A DNA stretch of 29,568 bases from Bremia lactucae (GCF_004359215.1 NC_090619.1:195930-225497), one strand, 5' to 3'. Positions 18,301 through 27,680 are shown, counted from the first letter of the stretch. Numbers and translations: made by a program. Notes: generated by a model from the sequence alone, not told the origin.

Positions 18301-21300
18301 TTGGTTCCGACCAGCGAGGACGATATGACTGAGGCGAAAACAACTGCCTCTGGCAGCAAGTGGCCTGACTCTAATGTTTCTAGAGGCGCGAAAAAGCCAA
18401 CTCGAGATTCGACGCTCTCCTTTAAAAATGTCAGTCATCACAATTTCTCAAACAGAGCTGAGACGGCTTCGCAAACCTGTCGAACGCGACAACTGGTATT
18501 TGATGAAAACGCTATTGATGCCAATCCACTGACTTTTACGCAAACAATGGAGCTTTTGCCAACAGAGCCAGCTAGAGAAGCTCAAGTACTACGTTCTAAA
18601 AAGCACGAAACGCCTCGAGCCACAAAGGAGAATTTTTCAGAGTTACCACCTGTGTCGTGTGCACAAAAAAGTGTTAGTGCTGCCAATGAAATGCCATATT
18701 ATGAAGAACAGACCGAAAACGAATTACAATCCTTTGAATTACTTCCATCATTGTCGAATGGTCCTGTAATGGCATCTAATTTATTAAATGTCTCGCTACG
18801 TGCAGCTTCTCCTGATAAAAAGTTTGTGGGAGCTGGCATTCAAGAAGACAAAGCTCATGAACGAGTTGACGATGATTTAAGTTCTGTGGTTGCGAATGAA
18901 AGTAGTTTTCTTCAAGCAAGCAATATTAATTCCAAAACACGAGCAGACTCTGACGCTGAAGATATGCTAGCTATTAATCCAATGGAATTCACGCCCCCGT
19001 CAAAAAGGTATTTAGCCGAGTATATTCATGGTGCTACGCATACAAATCAGAAGGAAGTTGATTTCGAGCATAAGGACGATGGCTGCTGTGCTGTGTGTCT
19101 TGAGCGTGAATCATATGATGATGATCTAATACTCTTTTGCGATGGATGTAACGTGGGAGTTCATCAATTCTGCTATGGTATTCTCTCTGTACCCGATGCC
19201 GAGTGGTTCTGTGCCGTCTGCTCGGTGGCTCTAAAGACTGGCAACGATGTCGCTGCTAATCCACCACGATGTCAGCTCTGTCCACACCGCGGGGGTGCGT
19301 ACAAGCGGACGGGATGCCACCACTGGGTTCACGTTCAATGCTATATATGGATTCCAGAGTTACAAGTCGAGCAGGGAGTGGATGATTCTCTTATGCTTTC
19401 TGAATTAACTCGACTTGATCCAGACCGCAAGAATCTCGATTGTTCAATATGCCATTCGCAGATTGGTAATGGAAAGATTCAATGCGCACACAAGCAATGT
19501 TTGACTGCCTTTCATGTCAGTTGTGCCGCATTCGCTGGCTATCGCATGGATCAAGTCGATGTTTCAGGCAGTGACGACAAGGAATGTTATACTTTATTTC
19601 TAGCTTACTGCTCATTACACCGCAAATCTTCTGCTCCAGTATGCGCTTCGGATTTGTCAACGTTACCTGAGAAAGCAACGGTTTCCCTATCCCATCCATC
19701 ACTTTCAAAACCTGCAAATATTGCATCTCCTAGTCACTTATTAGCATCGCCTTCCTCTGCGGAGGTCGAAAAGAAACGTAAAAAGTTTCGGCGACTTAAA
19801 CGCAAGTATGAGTACTCTCCCTCCCACTTGTGTTCACAGCCAGAAGCGTCAAGAACATTGCAAAAGCGTCTCAAGAGAAAGAAGAAGCAGCGAGAGACTT
19901 CACGAGCTTTAGCAGCTGCGTATATTGAAGAAACAGCTGAAGTGCAAGGGGGAGATGATGATGATGACGACGATGATAATGAGTATGGAGAAGACGATCA
20001 AGAGGCGGCGGACAATTCATTTATTAACGATTCGTCGCAGCTTCTGTATTCACAGTCGGTCAAATCTTATGAAGACGTTGGGGATCTCACGTCAAAGAAG
20101 AAATTGAAATCAAGTCCCAATATGCGGGCTATTTATGCGCAATCACTTTGTGCATCACAGACTTCTCCACTACCACTAGGTAGGCACTGGGGAGCACTTC
20201 GATCAAATGGAATTATCCGTGCTTGTCTTGATAAAATGCATACCAAAACGAAGACTACGACGACGCCAACAACTGCTGTAGCAGTTGTGGAGGAATTCCA
20301 AGCGGCTTGTGACCAACGGAATTGCTTGCCAGCTGATACGATTCAACTCGATTCGCCTACCATTTGTCCGTTGAATCAGACCAAGAGGTTGTTTAATGAC
20401 ACTTTGCATACCGAGATGGAAACAAATGGCATTGAAACTTTCAACACATTGGAGGAAAATCGGCAAGAAAACTTGAAACAAACAAAATCACAGACGTCAC
20501 TAGTTTGCAACAACATTTTATTGTCGAAAGATGACCAGTTGGCAAATGCACGAGATGTGAGAGCAATTGATTCATTCCATTTGACGAAAGAGGGAATGGC
20601 TCATGACGGAGAAAGTGCTGCGTATTCTCATTATTCGAATGGAACGTTGACGTGTAAAAGGTCTCTTGTTCCTGCGAAACGGTCCGTGACGTCTACTGTC
20701 GATCTAACTTGTCATCACTCGCAAAGGTTATCCCAGTCAATGAAGTGGAACATTCTCGTAAGCTCGACCTTTGCCAGCTCCAAAATATATGCAATCCTTT
20801 TATCGTCCAAGAGCGCCGACTGTGGCGTAACAATTACAGATTCGCTCCATGTCGATGTTTTACTTAGTGTGCGCACCGCCGTTCTTTTCTTAACAAGCCA
20901 ACAAGTACACGCGCTGAAGAATACACCTCCAAACCAAAATGAAAAAAGCGGCTTGTTGTTTAGATTGACTTTGGCCATGCACAAGAAAGTCATTGTAGCT
21001 GTTGTTCACACTGGTGAAAAATCCGAGATTCAGCGAATTCTACCGTTTCCAAACGTGACAATTATTGTGCAAGATTGCATCGATACTCTATGCTCGCAAC
21101 TTCACCAAATTGCACACGAGGATCTCGTCGAAGGGTACGAATTTCCTTCTTTATGTCTTGGTCCCTTAAGTGATCAGGTTCCAAGAGCGCTAGACGAGAA
21201 TTTCGCATCCCGACTCGAGTTCTTTCGCTCTATTCCAGCTTTGTCACTTGACAGTGCACTGAATTTAAGTTTTCGCTTTAAAAACTTTTCAGTAACACAA

Positions 21301-21408
21301 GTGCCAGTGCATAAATTTAACGAAATGCATTGGAGAAGGATGTTGCCATGGATCTCCGAGGCGTCAGCGGTGGAGATTCAGAAACATGTGCAAAATATAC
21401 GACGTTGA
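15346..21408 (+). CDS. FANCM: FANCM-type DNA translocase with RanBP2 and PHD-ePHD zinc fingers
   Basis: An uninterrupted 2020-residue frame. FANCM/Mph1/Hef translocases remodel replication forks and D-loops and anchor the Fanconi crosslink-repair pathway. Visible in order: a RanBP2-type zinc finger at 46-66 (W46, C48, C51, C62, C65); an SF2 helicase with Walker A PTGLGKT 228-234, the family-diagnostic MYNFYRWFPTGKVVFMAPTK, DEAH 330-333, SATPG 361-365, a long insert, then IAEEGLDIGEVD and QRLGRTGR 665-672; a Ser/Thr-rich acidic region (about 830-1240); a PHD finger from C1248, a zinc-knuckle linker and an extended PHD ending H1425; a basic Lys/Arg stretch and eight Asp at 1537-1544; and an XPF/ERCC4-like fold at about 1800-1935 without the ERK-x3-D catalytic motif, followed by helix-hairpin-helix residues (SIPALSLDSALNL, about 1961). 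ATG 15346 is the first Met codon in the frame. The PHD-ePHD insertion is unlike animal, yeast or plant FANCM known to me. Confidence 0.93.
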   Translation: MQEDIWDDALLSEIEALETRYVKSCSRLNDTTNIPQSAFCYNKNMWSCKSCTLQNNAARTTCQVCQAPRVFMLHEDQDTTSAKKIIQTRITFDKSTTSPPQQQSIKNDGVCSKPTSFTLTQRDQLAKSATANTTHFSLKSPIKSFYSKRAKEEVKPDNSLLQTTRRATGEDAVAKTRYLDISIRSKGVPGIDIDAAQHFVYPTNYSIRDYQLAIAEKALYHNTLVSLPTGLGKTLVAAVVMYNFYRWFPTGKVVFMAPTKPLVAQQIKACHEIMGIPLSDTAELQGNVPPTMRRVLWNSRRVFFCTPQSLQNDLCRGICKAETFVCIIVDEAHRATGKYAYCAVVHEIEAKTQQYRILALSATPGAKFDVIQDVVTNLRISHIESRSADDVDVRKYTHARQEEVIVCRLGDQILKIKAQFLKLFTPIIQRLLRNQIIRNSDPDKLTSWYVLQARENFRKSSTYASKRSAESDLALLVSLLHAKSLLTGHGLNSFRDQILNWVEERKNGKLSWSKREMLQSSAFQVLETSLALSGDSLYSTVSHPKLLKLREVLLEHFQRHDAGASSTRAIVFTQFRASVSEIVALLRPLAPIVNAQPFIGQGASGKAKENKGQSQKVQQEIVRRFRKGDFNVLVATCIAEEGLDIGEVDLIVSFDALTSPVRMIQRLGRTGRKRVGNVIILVTEGDEQKKLMRSTSAAKTVSRALTTYKSRFIFAKCPRMLPTGIYPQLRELEMKIPTFHASQVGGKMSSTILDPNTWQLSDAERAVALLKFFPANFANSCRNKLVPIVADRAHLLRRQSRTLVRNNDSTQVSYSVRSLILLRLVRDIHGVDENLEDESDDDDSMNADKEEEAEVASSNNRANSVEHGNECHAAFLRSRTTKFHSTRLSIIDSKLKGEMTSASQQCKTPDEPDFASTWDNVYDTIGESISSFDTHFSPQYADLITRNISTTTEDVINCNGCCENTASMTLTGEKQKIDACKATSLLVPTSEDDMTEAKTTASGSKWPDSNVSRGAKKPTRDSTLSFKNVSHHNFSNRAETASQTCRTRQLVFDENAIDANPLTFTQTMELLPTEPAREAQVLRSKKHETPRATKENFSELPPVSCAQKSVSAANEMPYYEEQTENELQSFELLPSLSNGPVMASNLLNVSLRAASPDKKFVGAGIQEDKAHERVDDDLSSVVANESSFLQASNINSKTRADSDAEDMLAINPMEFTPPSKRYLAEYIHGATHTNQKEVDFEHKDDGCCAVCLERESYDDDLILFCDGCNVGVHQFCYGILSVPDAEWFCAVCSVALKTGNDVAANPPRCQLCPHRGGAYKRTGCHHWVHVQCYIWIPELQVEQGVDDSLMLSELTRLDPDRKNLDCSICHSQIGNGKIQCAHKQCLTAFHVSCAAFAGYRMDQVDVSGSDDKECYTLFLAYCSLHRKSSAPVCASDLSTLPEKATVSLSHPSLSKPANIASPSHLLASPSSAEVEKKRKKFRRLKRKYEYSPSHLCSQPEASRTLQKRLKRKKKQRETSRALAAAYIEETAEVQGGDDDDDDDDNEYGEDDQEAADNSFINDSSQLLYSQSVKSYEDVGDLTSKKKLKSSPNMRAIYAQSLCASQTSPLPLGRHWGALRSNGIIRACLDKMHTKTKTTTTPTTAVAVVEEFQAACDQRNCLPADTIQLDSPTICPLNQTKRLFNDTLHTEMETNGIETFNTLEENRQENLKQTKSQTSLVCNNILLSKDDQLANARDVRAIDSFHLTKEGMAHDGESAAYSHYSNGTLTCKRSLVPAKRSVTSTVDLTCHHSQRLSQSMKWNILVSSTFASSKIYAILLSSKSADCGVTITDSLHVDVLLSVRTAVLFLTSQQVHALKNTPPNQNEKSGLLFRLTLAMHKKVIVAVVHTGEKSEIQRILPFPNVTIIVQDCIDTLCSQLHQIAHEDLVEGYEFPSLCLGPLSDQVPRALDENFASRLEFFRSIPALSLDSALNLSFRFKNFSVTQVPVHKFNEMHWRRMLPWISEASAVEIQKHVQNIRR

Positions 21409-21686
21409 GGTTGTAAAGTATGATAGTTTAGCTATCGTCGGCTGACTATTTAAAAGCGCAGAAAGCGACTAAAACGGTCATGCCCGGTTCACTGCGAGGT
21501 GGCATGTCTTAGCCACTTTTTGTGTGCAAATTAGAATTAGGTAATTACTGTAAAATACACACGCTCCAATAATGGGAGCAGCCACAAGCAACCCATTTAT
21601 CGACACGAAATTTCTTAAAAGTATCGAAGCCGCTCGGAGTTGCCCAAAATGTATTCAATTATTGTGTATCGACTCCATATTCCACA
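21409..21686. other. Intergenic region between FANCM and pseudouridine synthase
   Basis: 278 bp between same-strand genes. It should contain the FANCM 3' end and the downstream promoter. A 'gtattcaattattg' stretch about 35 bp before the ATG is the only initiator-like sequence noted, and the match is weak. Confidence 0.4.
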
Positions 21687-23123
21687 ATGGAGGACATTCT
21701 TCCGCAGAGCAAGAAGCAGCACCGTAAGCAGGAAAAGGCTCGATGGTTAGCGGAGCGCAAGTCTTTGCAAATACTGGAGGGCTTAGCATCTTCCAGGCGG
21801 AAGAGTAGAAATCACCGTCAACGAATTGTCCCGCCTTCCGCTGCTGTCCACTTTGAGCCGTGCATGTCGACTAATTGTGACAATCGAGTGGCTGGACACT
21901 CGTGCGTCGTGCGGAGAATTGAACCGTACGTCCATCGCTTTGCGCTCTTTGCAAAAGACCGGTGGACGGATCGTAGTTTGCGTGATCTCTTTGCCAGTGA
22001 GTTTTCCACCCTCTCGTCAGAATACTGCGCGCGAGCAGCTCAGCTGGGGCTCATTCGGGTGAATGGACAAGAGGCGAAGCTGGACACGATTCTGAAACGT
22101 GGAAGTTTCTTTGAGCACGTCGTGCATCGACATGAGCCTGCAATTCATTTCCCGATCAAGACTGCCATGGAGTTATCGACATTGGCGTCGCTATCCACGA
22201 CGTGGATCCATTTGGAGACAGACGACTTGATGGTGGTAAATAAACCCTCGGGCGTTCCCGTGCATCCAACCGGCAGCTTTCAATTTAATTCGCTGACGCA
22301 TATACTGCATCATGACAGACAAGGGATTGCCGCAGAGAAGGAAAGTTTAACACAAAAGCTCTATCCAGTGCATCGATTGGATCGATTGACGTCAGGACTG
22401 CTGATACTCGCCAAATCGGCGGAAAAGGCACGCAGTCTTACGGCTGAGCTAACAAATCCTTCTATCAACCAAGGAACTGGCATGCGTTTGGTGCAGAAAT
22501 ACTACGTAGCGCGAGTTCAAGGCGACTTTCCCGTCACGGCAATGGGTTCTGCAGGCATTGCTAAGTTCTGCTCAGCATTTGTAACGATTGATAGTTTACG
22601 TGAAGAATACTGGCGCGTGGAAGCCCCAATCGGTTTGATGTCACCACGCCAAGGACATAAAAGATGTGTGAGTGAGTCAGAAGACGCCAAGCCTTGTGTA
22701 ACGCTAATGCGTCGTCGTGGAGACTCCGTGGGTGGCGAAAGTATCGTTGAATGCCTCCTTTTAACGGGTCGGACGCATCAACTTCGAGTGCATTTACAAC
22801 ACGTGGGCTTTTCAATCGTAAACGATCCGCTGTACGGAATTCCGAATGAAGACAAAGGGATGAGGCTTGCAATTAGGCAAGTACAGAATGTCCTCTTTGA
22901 TGCTGTTCCAATTTCATATTACCAAAAATTTCATCATGAAGATGATAAACTTCGATGTACTCGAGTGTGCGAAGTCTGCATAGCTAAAATCCAAGGAATT
23001 TTCGAGGTTGAAAACAAGGATGTAATTATGTGGTTGCATTCCTATCGATATGAAACCCCCAGTTGGTCATTTGAAGTGCCGTTGCCGTCTTGGGCCACAT
23101 TGCCAACAGCATTGCCCATCTGA
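21687..23123 (+). CDS. RluA-family tRNA pseudouridine synthase (Pus8/Pus9/RPUSD2-like)
   Basis: Isomerises uridine to pseudouridine in RNA; yeast relatives Pus8/Rib2 and Pus9 modify position 32 of cytosolic and mitochondrial tRNAs. The intronless frame gives 478 residues from ATG 21687. Residues 1-60 are basic. The segment around 79-155 (KDRWTDRSLRDLFASEFS at 90-107, then LGLIRVNGQ and VVHRHEP) is the S4-like N-terminal region characteristic of the Pus8/Pus9/RPUSD2 branch. The catalytic domain has NKPSGVPVHPTG (185-196), the catalytic motif HRLDRLTSGLL with Asp 232, QKYYVARVQGDFP, and the late RluA motif TGRTHQLRVHLQHVG (360-374) followed by NDPLYG. The branch is recognised from the N-terminal segment; which uridine is modified, and in which compartment, is not determined. 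There is no deaminase domain, unlike yeast Rib2. A transposon LTR begins about 20 bp after the stop codon. Confidence 0.92.
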   Translation: MEDILPQSKKQHRKQEKARWLAERKSLQILEGLASSRRKSRNHRQRIVPPSAAVHFEPCMSTNCDNRVAGHSCVVRRIEPYVHRFALFAKDRWTDRSLRDLFASEFSTLSSEYCARAAQLGLIRVNGQEAKLDTILKRGSFFEHVVHRHEPAIHFPIKTAMELSTLASLSTTWIHLETDDLMVVNKPSGVPVHPTGSFQFNSLTHILHHDRQGIAAEKESLTQKLYPVHRLDRLTSGLLILAKSAEKARSLTAELTNPSINQGTGMRLVQKYYVARVQGDFPVTAMGSAGIAKFCSAFVTIDSLREEYWRVEAPIGLMSPRQGHKRCVSESEDAKPCVTLMRRRGDSVGGESIVECLLLTGRTHQLRVHLQHVGFSIVNDPLYGIPNEDKGMRLAIRQVQNVLFDAVPISYYQKFHHEDDKLRCTRVCEVCIAKIQGIFEVENKDVIMWLHSYRYETPSWSFEVPLPSWATLPTALPI

Positions 23124-23144
23124 TTAACATTGTAAAATTGCAAA

Positions 23145-23432
23145 AGTACTTCTCTCTGCACGACGTGCAGAGGAAGGCTCTCAGTAGCTAAGAAATCTTA
23201 GCTTACGCAGAGTAAATTCTAAGGCTTTATTATAGAGAAAACGTAAAACTGTGATAATATATCAAGTTCCTACGTAACGATCTTTTATCTACCACTGACT
23301 TTATTATATTAATAACTATCTATGTATGGCCCGCACAATCTTGTCTTATAACGATTGGCGGATATGGTAATATTGGAACAAGTCAAAGTTAATAAAGATA
23401 ATATTTGTACTTTTCCTCTCATAGACCAGGTT
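23145..23432 (-). mobile_element. Gypsy-type LTR (type A) fragment, minus strand
   Basis: The reverse complement matches 310-540 (cgccaatcgttataagac, agatcgttac, ccttagaatt, agctaag.tttcttagctac). It includes a 19-bp palindrome CTCTGCACG-A-CGTGCAGAG at 23154-23172, equivalent to the LTR hairpin at other copies. The part at 23345-23432 matches the 5' portion of the LTR at 8290-8417 with a large internal deletion. It abuts the type B LTR head to head, mirroring the arrangement at 1-633. Confidence 0.5.
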
Positions 23433-23817
23433 GTTAATTAATATATTATCTAAAAAAGTAGATATTATTTGGAAAATATTACTTTACATAGGAATTTTTG
23501 GAAAGCTTATCCATAAATCGATGTAGGCCATTACATCTACTTGCTCCGCGGTCCAGTCAGCACTGGACGCGCCCAAAGAGAGAGACAAATAAGATATATT
23601 ACATGTTCTGTATTAGTTTATAATGAAGTTAGTATTAAATAGATAGAAACAGAAGAACAACTTAATTACATGAAATACAGTTTACTTTTAGCCCTCTTTG
23701 CAGCAAGAATCTCAAAGAAAGTCTTCTTCTGCACGTACTAGTGTACGTGAAGTGACGTCTCGCACAGAAGCAGTACAAGTCGGCAGTGCCCCGTTACACA
23801 TGGTAGCACTTTGTAGT
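23433..23817 (+). mobile_element. Gypsy 5' LTR (type B), 5' end missing
   Basis: The right end GTGCCCCGTTACAC at about 23815 is followed directly by the gypsy internal region. It matches the minus-strand LTR at 1-274 and the downstream LTR at 26325-26877, which together define a retroelement of roughly 3.4 kb. The TGTAACGGGG start is lost. Confidence 0.65.
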
Positions 23818-26324
23818 CCGTCCAAGGACCACAGTTCTATCATCTAACATGTCCATGTTAAATAATAATGGAAATACGCATCACGTTTAGCGTGATAAAT
23901 ACTTATTCTAAGTGACATAGAAAGGAGTGCGGTCGAACGAACGATTTCGACCGTAGAAAATGATGCCATCTTGGCCATGCTGTCCGGTTTGGACAGATTT
24001 GCCCTCCATTCAGCCATCGCCAAGTTCATATAACATGAGCTTGACGAGGCGAAGGAGAAGGTAGCCTTGCTCGATCAGTAAGGCTCTCAACAGGCAGGAC
24101 TGTTGAGGTTGCAAGAGGTACAGACCCCTGTATCTGGGATGACGCACACGCGTCGTCCCAAAACCTTAAAGATTGACATATCTAAGTATAGGGGGTCGTA
24201 GAAGACTCCCTCTCACGATGGTTTGTCGTGTTGGAAGATGCCATAAGGGCTCGTCACATCGTCGACGAGCAAATGCAAGTTGCATTTGCTCAGTCAAACC
24301 TGGCAGGTCGTGCCAAAACTTGGGCATATGCCTCAAGTTGGTGACCCGTACATATTTGGCTAGCTAGAGGATTTTCAATCCTGGCTCCAACAGAAGTTTA
24401 AGCTGCCCAGGGCTGAGTTAAAAGCTCGATCAGAGCTTCTGAAATTTAAGCAAGGCAAGCGTAATGTTCAAGCTTACGCCCAGCGTGTACGACTATTAAC
24501 GAATTGTACCATGAACAATCCAATTTATGAACACACGTTGATTAAGGTAATCATGGAAGGTCTTACGGATGGTCCCGTGAAGACCCATTTGTTCCGCTGA
24601 AACTGGATACGCTTGAAGAAGCATTATCCATTTTTAAGATTTTGATGCAAGTTTATTAGCAAGGTGTATGCGGAACAGGAGGACATTAGCTTGAGACAGG
24701 CTCAAACTAGTTTGTCATCGTATCGTCCTCCGTGACGACAAGAGCTTGGAGGTCCAGAACCTATGGACCTCGCTTTCGAACAGTAAGCGATTGCAGAGAT
24801 GCAATCAATGTCAAAAGTTAGGTCACTGCGGTCATGATAGAAAGTGCCCCACGCCCAGTACCGCTTATGGACTGAATTTTAAAAGGGCAACGGTCGCGGG
24901 TCCGACGTTGTTGCGAAATCGCATCAGCGAGGCGGACCGCCAGAAAACGGTCGGGGTCAGTAGGGACGCAACGCCCTACTGATCCAGCAACCTCAAGAGA
25001 ATTTTCAAATCTCTTGACTAAAGTTGCTCCAGACACACAATCATTTTGTGTCTCTGCACCTGGCGATGAGGTATCCCTCATCCCCTTGAAGTCAAAGGTG
25101 AGTTGTCACTTAGAGCCCTTGTGGACTGTTGGACGTCGAATAACTTTATTCAGCGCCAGTCGCTACAGGGTCGTAGGCTCAAATATATTGAGCGCGACAT
25201 CCCTCAAACGAGGATGACGGCGCGTCTAGCGACAGGAGCATCGATAACAGTGATGAAATGCGTTGTGAAATTTCACTACACGTTAAAATATTTACAGTAC
25301 GATGATAATTTATCGTACTGGATTTAGATGACAAATTTGATGTCATCCTAGGTTCACCTTGGCTCAGCCAAGAATCAGCTGGCAGCATCGATCTGTAAAG
25401 ATGCCTGCCACTTGATCATCAGATGGCCATCTGATGAACGAGCTTGTGGATGTACTACGAGTGAGTGCGATGGCCTCACTTGTGGTACGGTCATTAGTAC
25501 GACTGAACAAGATCACAGTGTGATTACTAATCACACTGTGGGGTCAGCTGCCGGCGGCTGTGCGAATGCACAGGCAGTGCCGAAGGTCCAGCACTCGAAT
25601 AAAAGTCGAGTGGATTGAGACATGAATGTACGCCTAGAGGGCGACATCAAAGGAAGATTCCAGTTGCCTAAAAGGGACAACACGATGATACTAGGTCGAG
25701 TAGAGAGTCGACCGTAGAGGACCCGACTGTGATAGCGCAATCACAGTCGGAAGACGTTGAGGGAATACGTCCCCACATACTTGAGGAGAAAGCATCTCAA
25801 GTAGTTAATGCTTAAGTAACTAAACGTCAGCATCCCGAGGAATTAATCTCTCGGCAGCCTGTGGAAAAAGGGTCCCATAAAGAAACCGAGATATTGAATG
25901 TCTTTGTTTACGACGGATCAAGAGTAGACGCGTATACTCTTGATCTATATGCGCCTCCGAAGTAACTTCAGAGATAACTCAATTTCCAATCGTAGAACCT
26001 AAATCGTTCTTTAGAGATCTGCATAGTGGTAGAATCAAGCAGATCTGCGTACCCGTCACAGAAGGACGAATACGTAACCGCTATTTGGTCAGTTGTAATT
26101 TTTGCATAGAACGAACGGTTCTCAGCAGCTCATCGATGGACGAAAGTGTCCCCGATGTGAAGACTCGGATGGAGAGATATACTACTCAATCCTGGGAGTC
26201 ACTTAAGACAAATCCTTTATATAAGGATGTAATTGAATTCAGGAATGTATTCCCTGAAACAGTTCCACGCGAGTTGCCTAAGGATAAAGGCACCCGACAT
26301 TATTTTGAGAATGATACTTTACAT
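23818..26324 (+). pseudogene. Ty3/gypsy gag-protease-RT linker remnant
   Basis: Order on the plus strand: gag N-terminus (AKFI.HELDEAKEKVALLDQ, about 24010-24090); the gag core with LKIDISKYRG at about 24165-24195, then, across frame changes, MQVAFAQSNLAGRAKTWAYA and FKLPRAELKARSELLKFKQG (about 24393-24450); a zinc knuckle CNQCQKLGHCGHDRKC at about 24800-24845 with irregular spacing; the retropepsin region at 25115-25370 reading LVDCWTSNNFIQRQSLQGRR and later DLDDKFDVILGSPWLSQ, where the usual DCGASN is changed to DCWTSN; and an RT-proximal linker SWESLKTNPLYKDVIEFRNV plus FPETVPRELPKDKGTRH (26190-26300). RT, RNase H and integrase are absent, because the sequence jumps into the 3' LTR at about 26325. 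Stops and frameshifts are frequent. Confidence 0.8.
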
Positions 26325-26877
26325 GGTAAAATTCTAAAAGCTTATCCATTGGTACATATAGGCCATTATATCTTCTTTCTCCGCGGTCCAGCCAGCGCTA
26401 AACGCGCGCAAAGAGAGAGACAGATAAGACTTTATCACATGTTTAACAATTAGTATATGATTAGGTTAGTATTAAATAGATAGAAACATGTTAAAGTATT
26501 ACATGCGAGCTACGCAAAGAAGACTGGCGGAATCGAGAGATTCTAAGTGCCATTGCTACTAAAAGTCGAGACTTTTGAAAATCAAGGAGAAGAAGTATCC
26601 CATTCGAAACCCAAGATCAAGAGAGGTGTTAAGAAGACTTAGACCTGGGTAAGAGATGCGCATCAAACCAGAAGTAAAGCCAGGTCAAATGAAGCAGAAG
26701 AACTTAATTGTATCAAATACAGTTTTTAATTAACCCTCTTTAAAGCAAGTGTTTTAAAGAGTCTTCCTCTGCACGTACTAGTGTACGTGAAGTGACGTGA
26801 GGCACCACTTGCACTGAGGCAGTGCGAAGTGGACTTGTACTAAAGCAGTACAAGTCAGTAGCACCCCGTTACATGCA
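26325..26877 (+). mobile_element. Gypsy 3' LTR (type B) with internal insertion
   Basis: aagcttatccattggtacatataggcc at the left matches 23501-23535, and the right end GCACCCCGTTACA is at about 26874. The segment 26490-26694 has no counterpart in the other LTR copies and interrupts the block tagatagaaaca|gaagaac. Two adjacent hairpins near the 3' end (26805-26832 and 26833-26855) lie in the U5-like part. Confidence 0.7.
26805..26855 (+). repeat. Pair of hairpins in the LTR U5-like region
   Basis: CCACTTGCACTG/CAGTGCGAAGTGG (26805-26832) is followed immediately by ACTTGTACT/AGTACAAGT (26833-26855). The same pair occurs at about 12975-13020, and a partial one at about 23760-23785. Confidence 0.85.
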
Positions 26878-26879
26878 GA

Positions 26880-27680
26880 AGCTTTGAATTGTATATCATA
26901 CGCTTGAACAGATGGTGCTTACCCAAGGCACCAGGGGGGAGACCCAAGCTTGTTCTCATCTTAAACACTGCACAGCACATATCCAGTTGAGAAATTGGCT
27001 AAGCACAACAATTTGCTTCTTTGCCTCCCACCAAATGCAACCTCCAAATTGAGCCATGTGATGTGAGTATCATACGAAATTTATATGGCGTACTATTTGC
27101 TCCTTAATTTCTTTGAAAAAATATTGATGAGCCTGGACATTTCACAGTGCTGGAGAGAATTTGACTGGCAATTCAACTTGAGCATCTGATGTCTGCCCTG
27201 AAACAATCAAAAATTGCTTCCTTCGTTTGCAAGATAGGTAATGATGGCTGCAACTCATTGAGCGGCCAACAGCCATACTAGACGAGGTGCAAAATCTTCG
27301 TGTCAAATCTTGGTGTCAAATCTTGGGAACCGCAACCTAAATACATCACTAAGTTGCTTGAGCACCCTGGCGAAAGTTAGGGCCTCATTGCACCACTAAC
27401 AGATGATGCGAATATCGAGCGATCCCGCCAGCCATGTGAGGAGAATGATGACGATGATGAGAGCAAGCCGCTTTCAATGAGCAAGCCGCTGTCAAAATCT
27501 CAACGCACAGATGTAAAATTGTGGCTCTAAAAAATCAGCTGTTCAAGTTACAGCAAAGAAAAACATGGACGCTGTTTCTATTAAACAATTGTGGAAGATG
27601 CAGGTTAATGTAAGGGAAAAATCAGAAGCTAAGAAGAAACAGCGCTAAATCAGCACTAATTTGCAGTAGTATAAACAGCA
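26880..27680 (+). pseudogene. Possible pogo/Tigger-type DDE transposase relic
   Basis: In one frame the plus strand reads FASLPPTKCNLQIEPCDVSI followed by IRNLYGVLF (about 27017-27105). This resembles the LPPNTTS.LQP.D.G.IRNLK motif of pogo/Tigger (DDE_1, CENP-B related) transposases. It continues past a stop to a helical stretch LEHLMSALKQSKIASFVCKI (about 27180-27235). Acidic and Lys-rich fragments follow (EENDDDDESKPL). No intact frame, terminal repeat or target duplication is seen, so the family call is tentative. The remainder to about 27830 has nothing recognisable. Confidence 0.45.

Noticed and set aside
16048..18441. Several antisense frames of 60-137 codons opposite FANCM (for example 16048-16461 and 17994-18359)
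   Set aside because: They are shadows of a long conserved coding sequence and show no protein motifs of their own.
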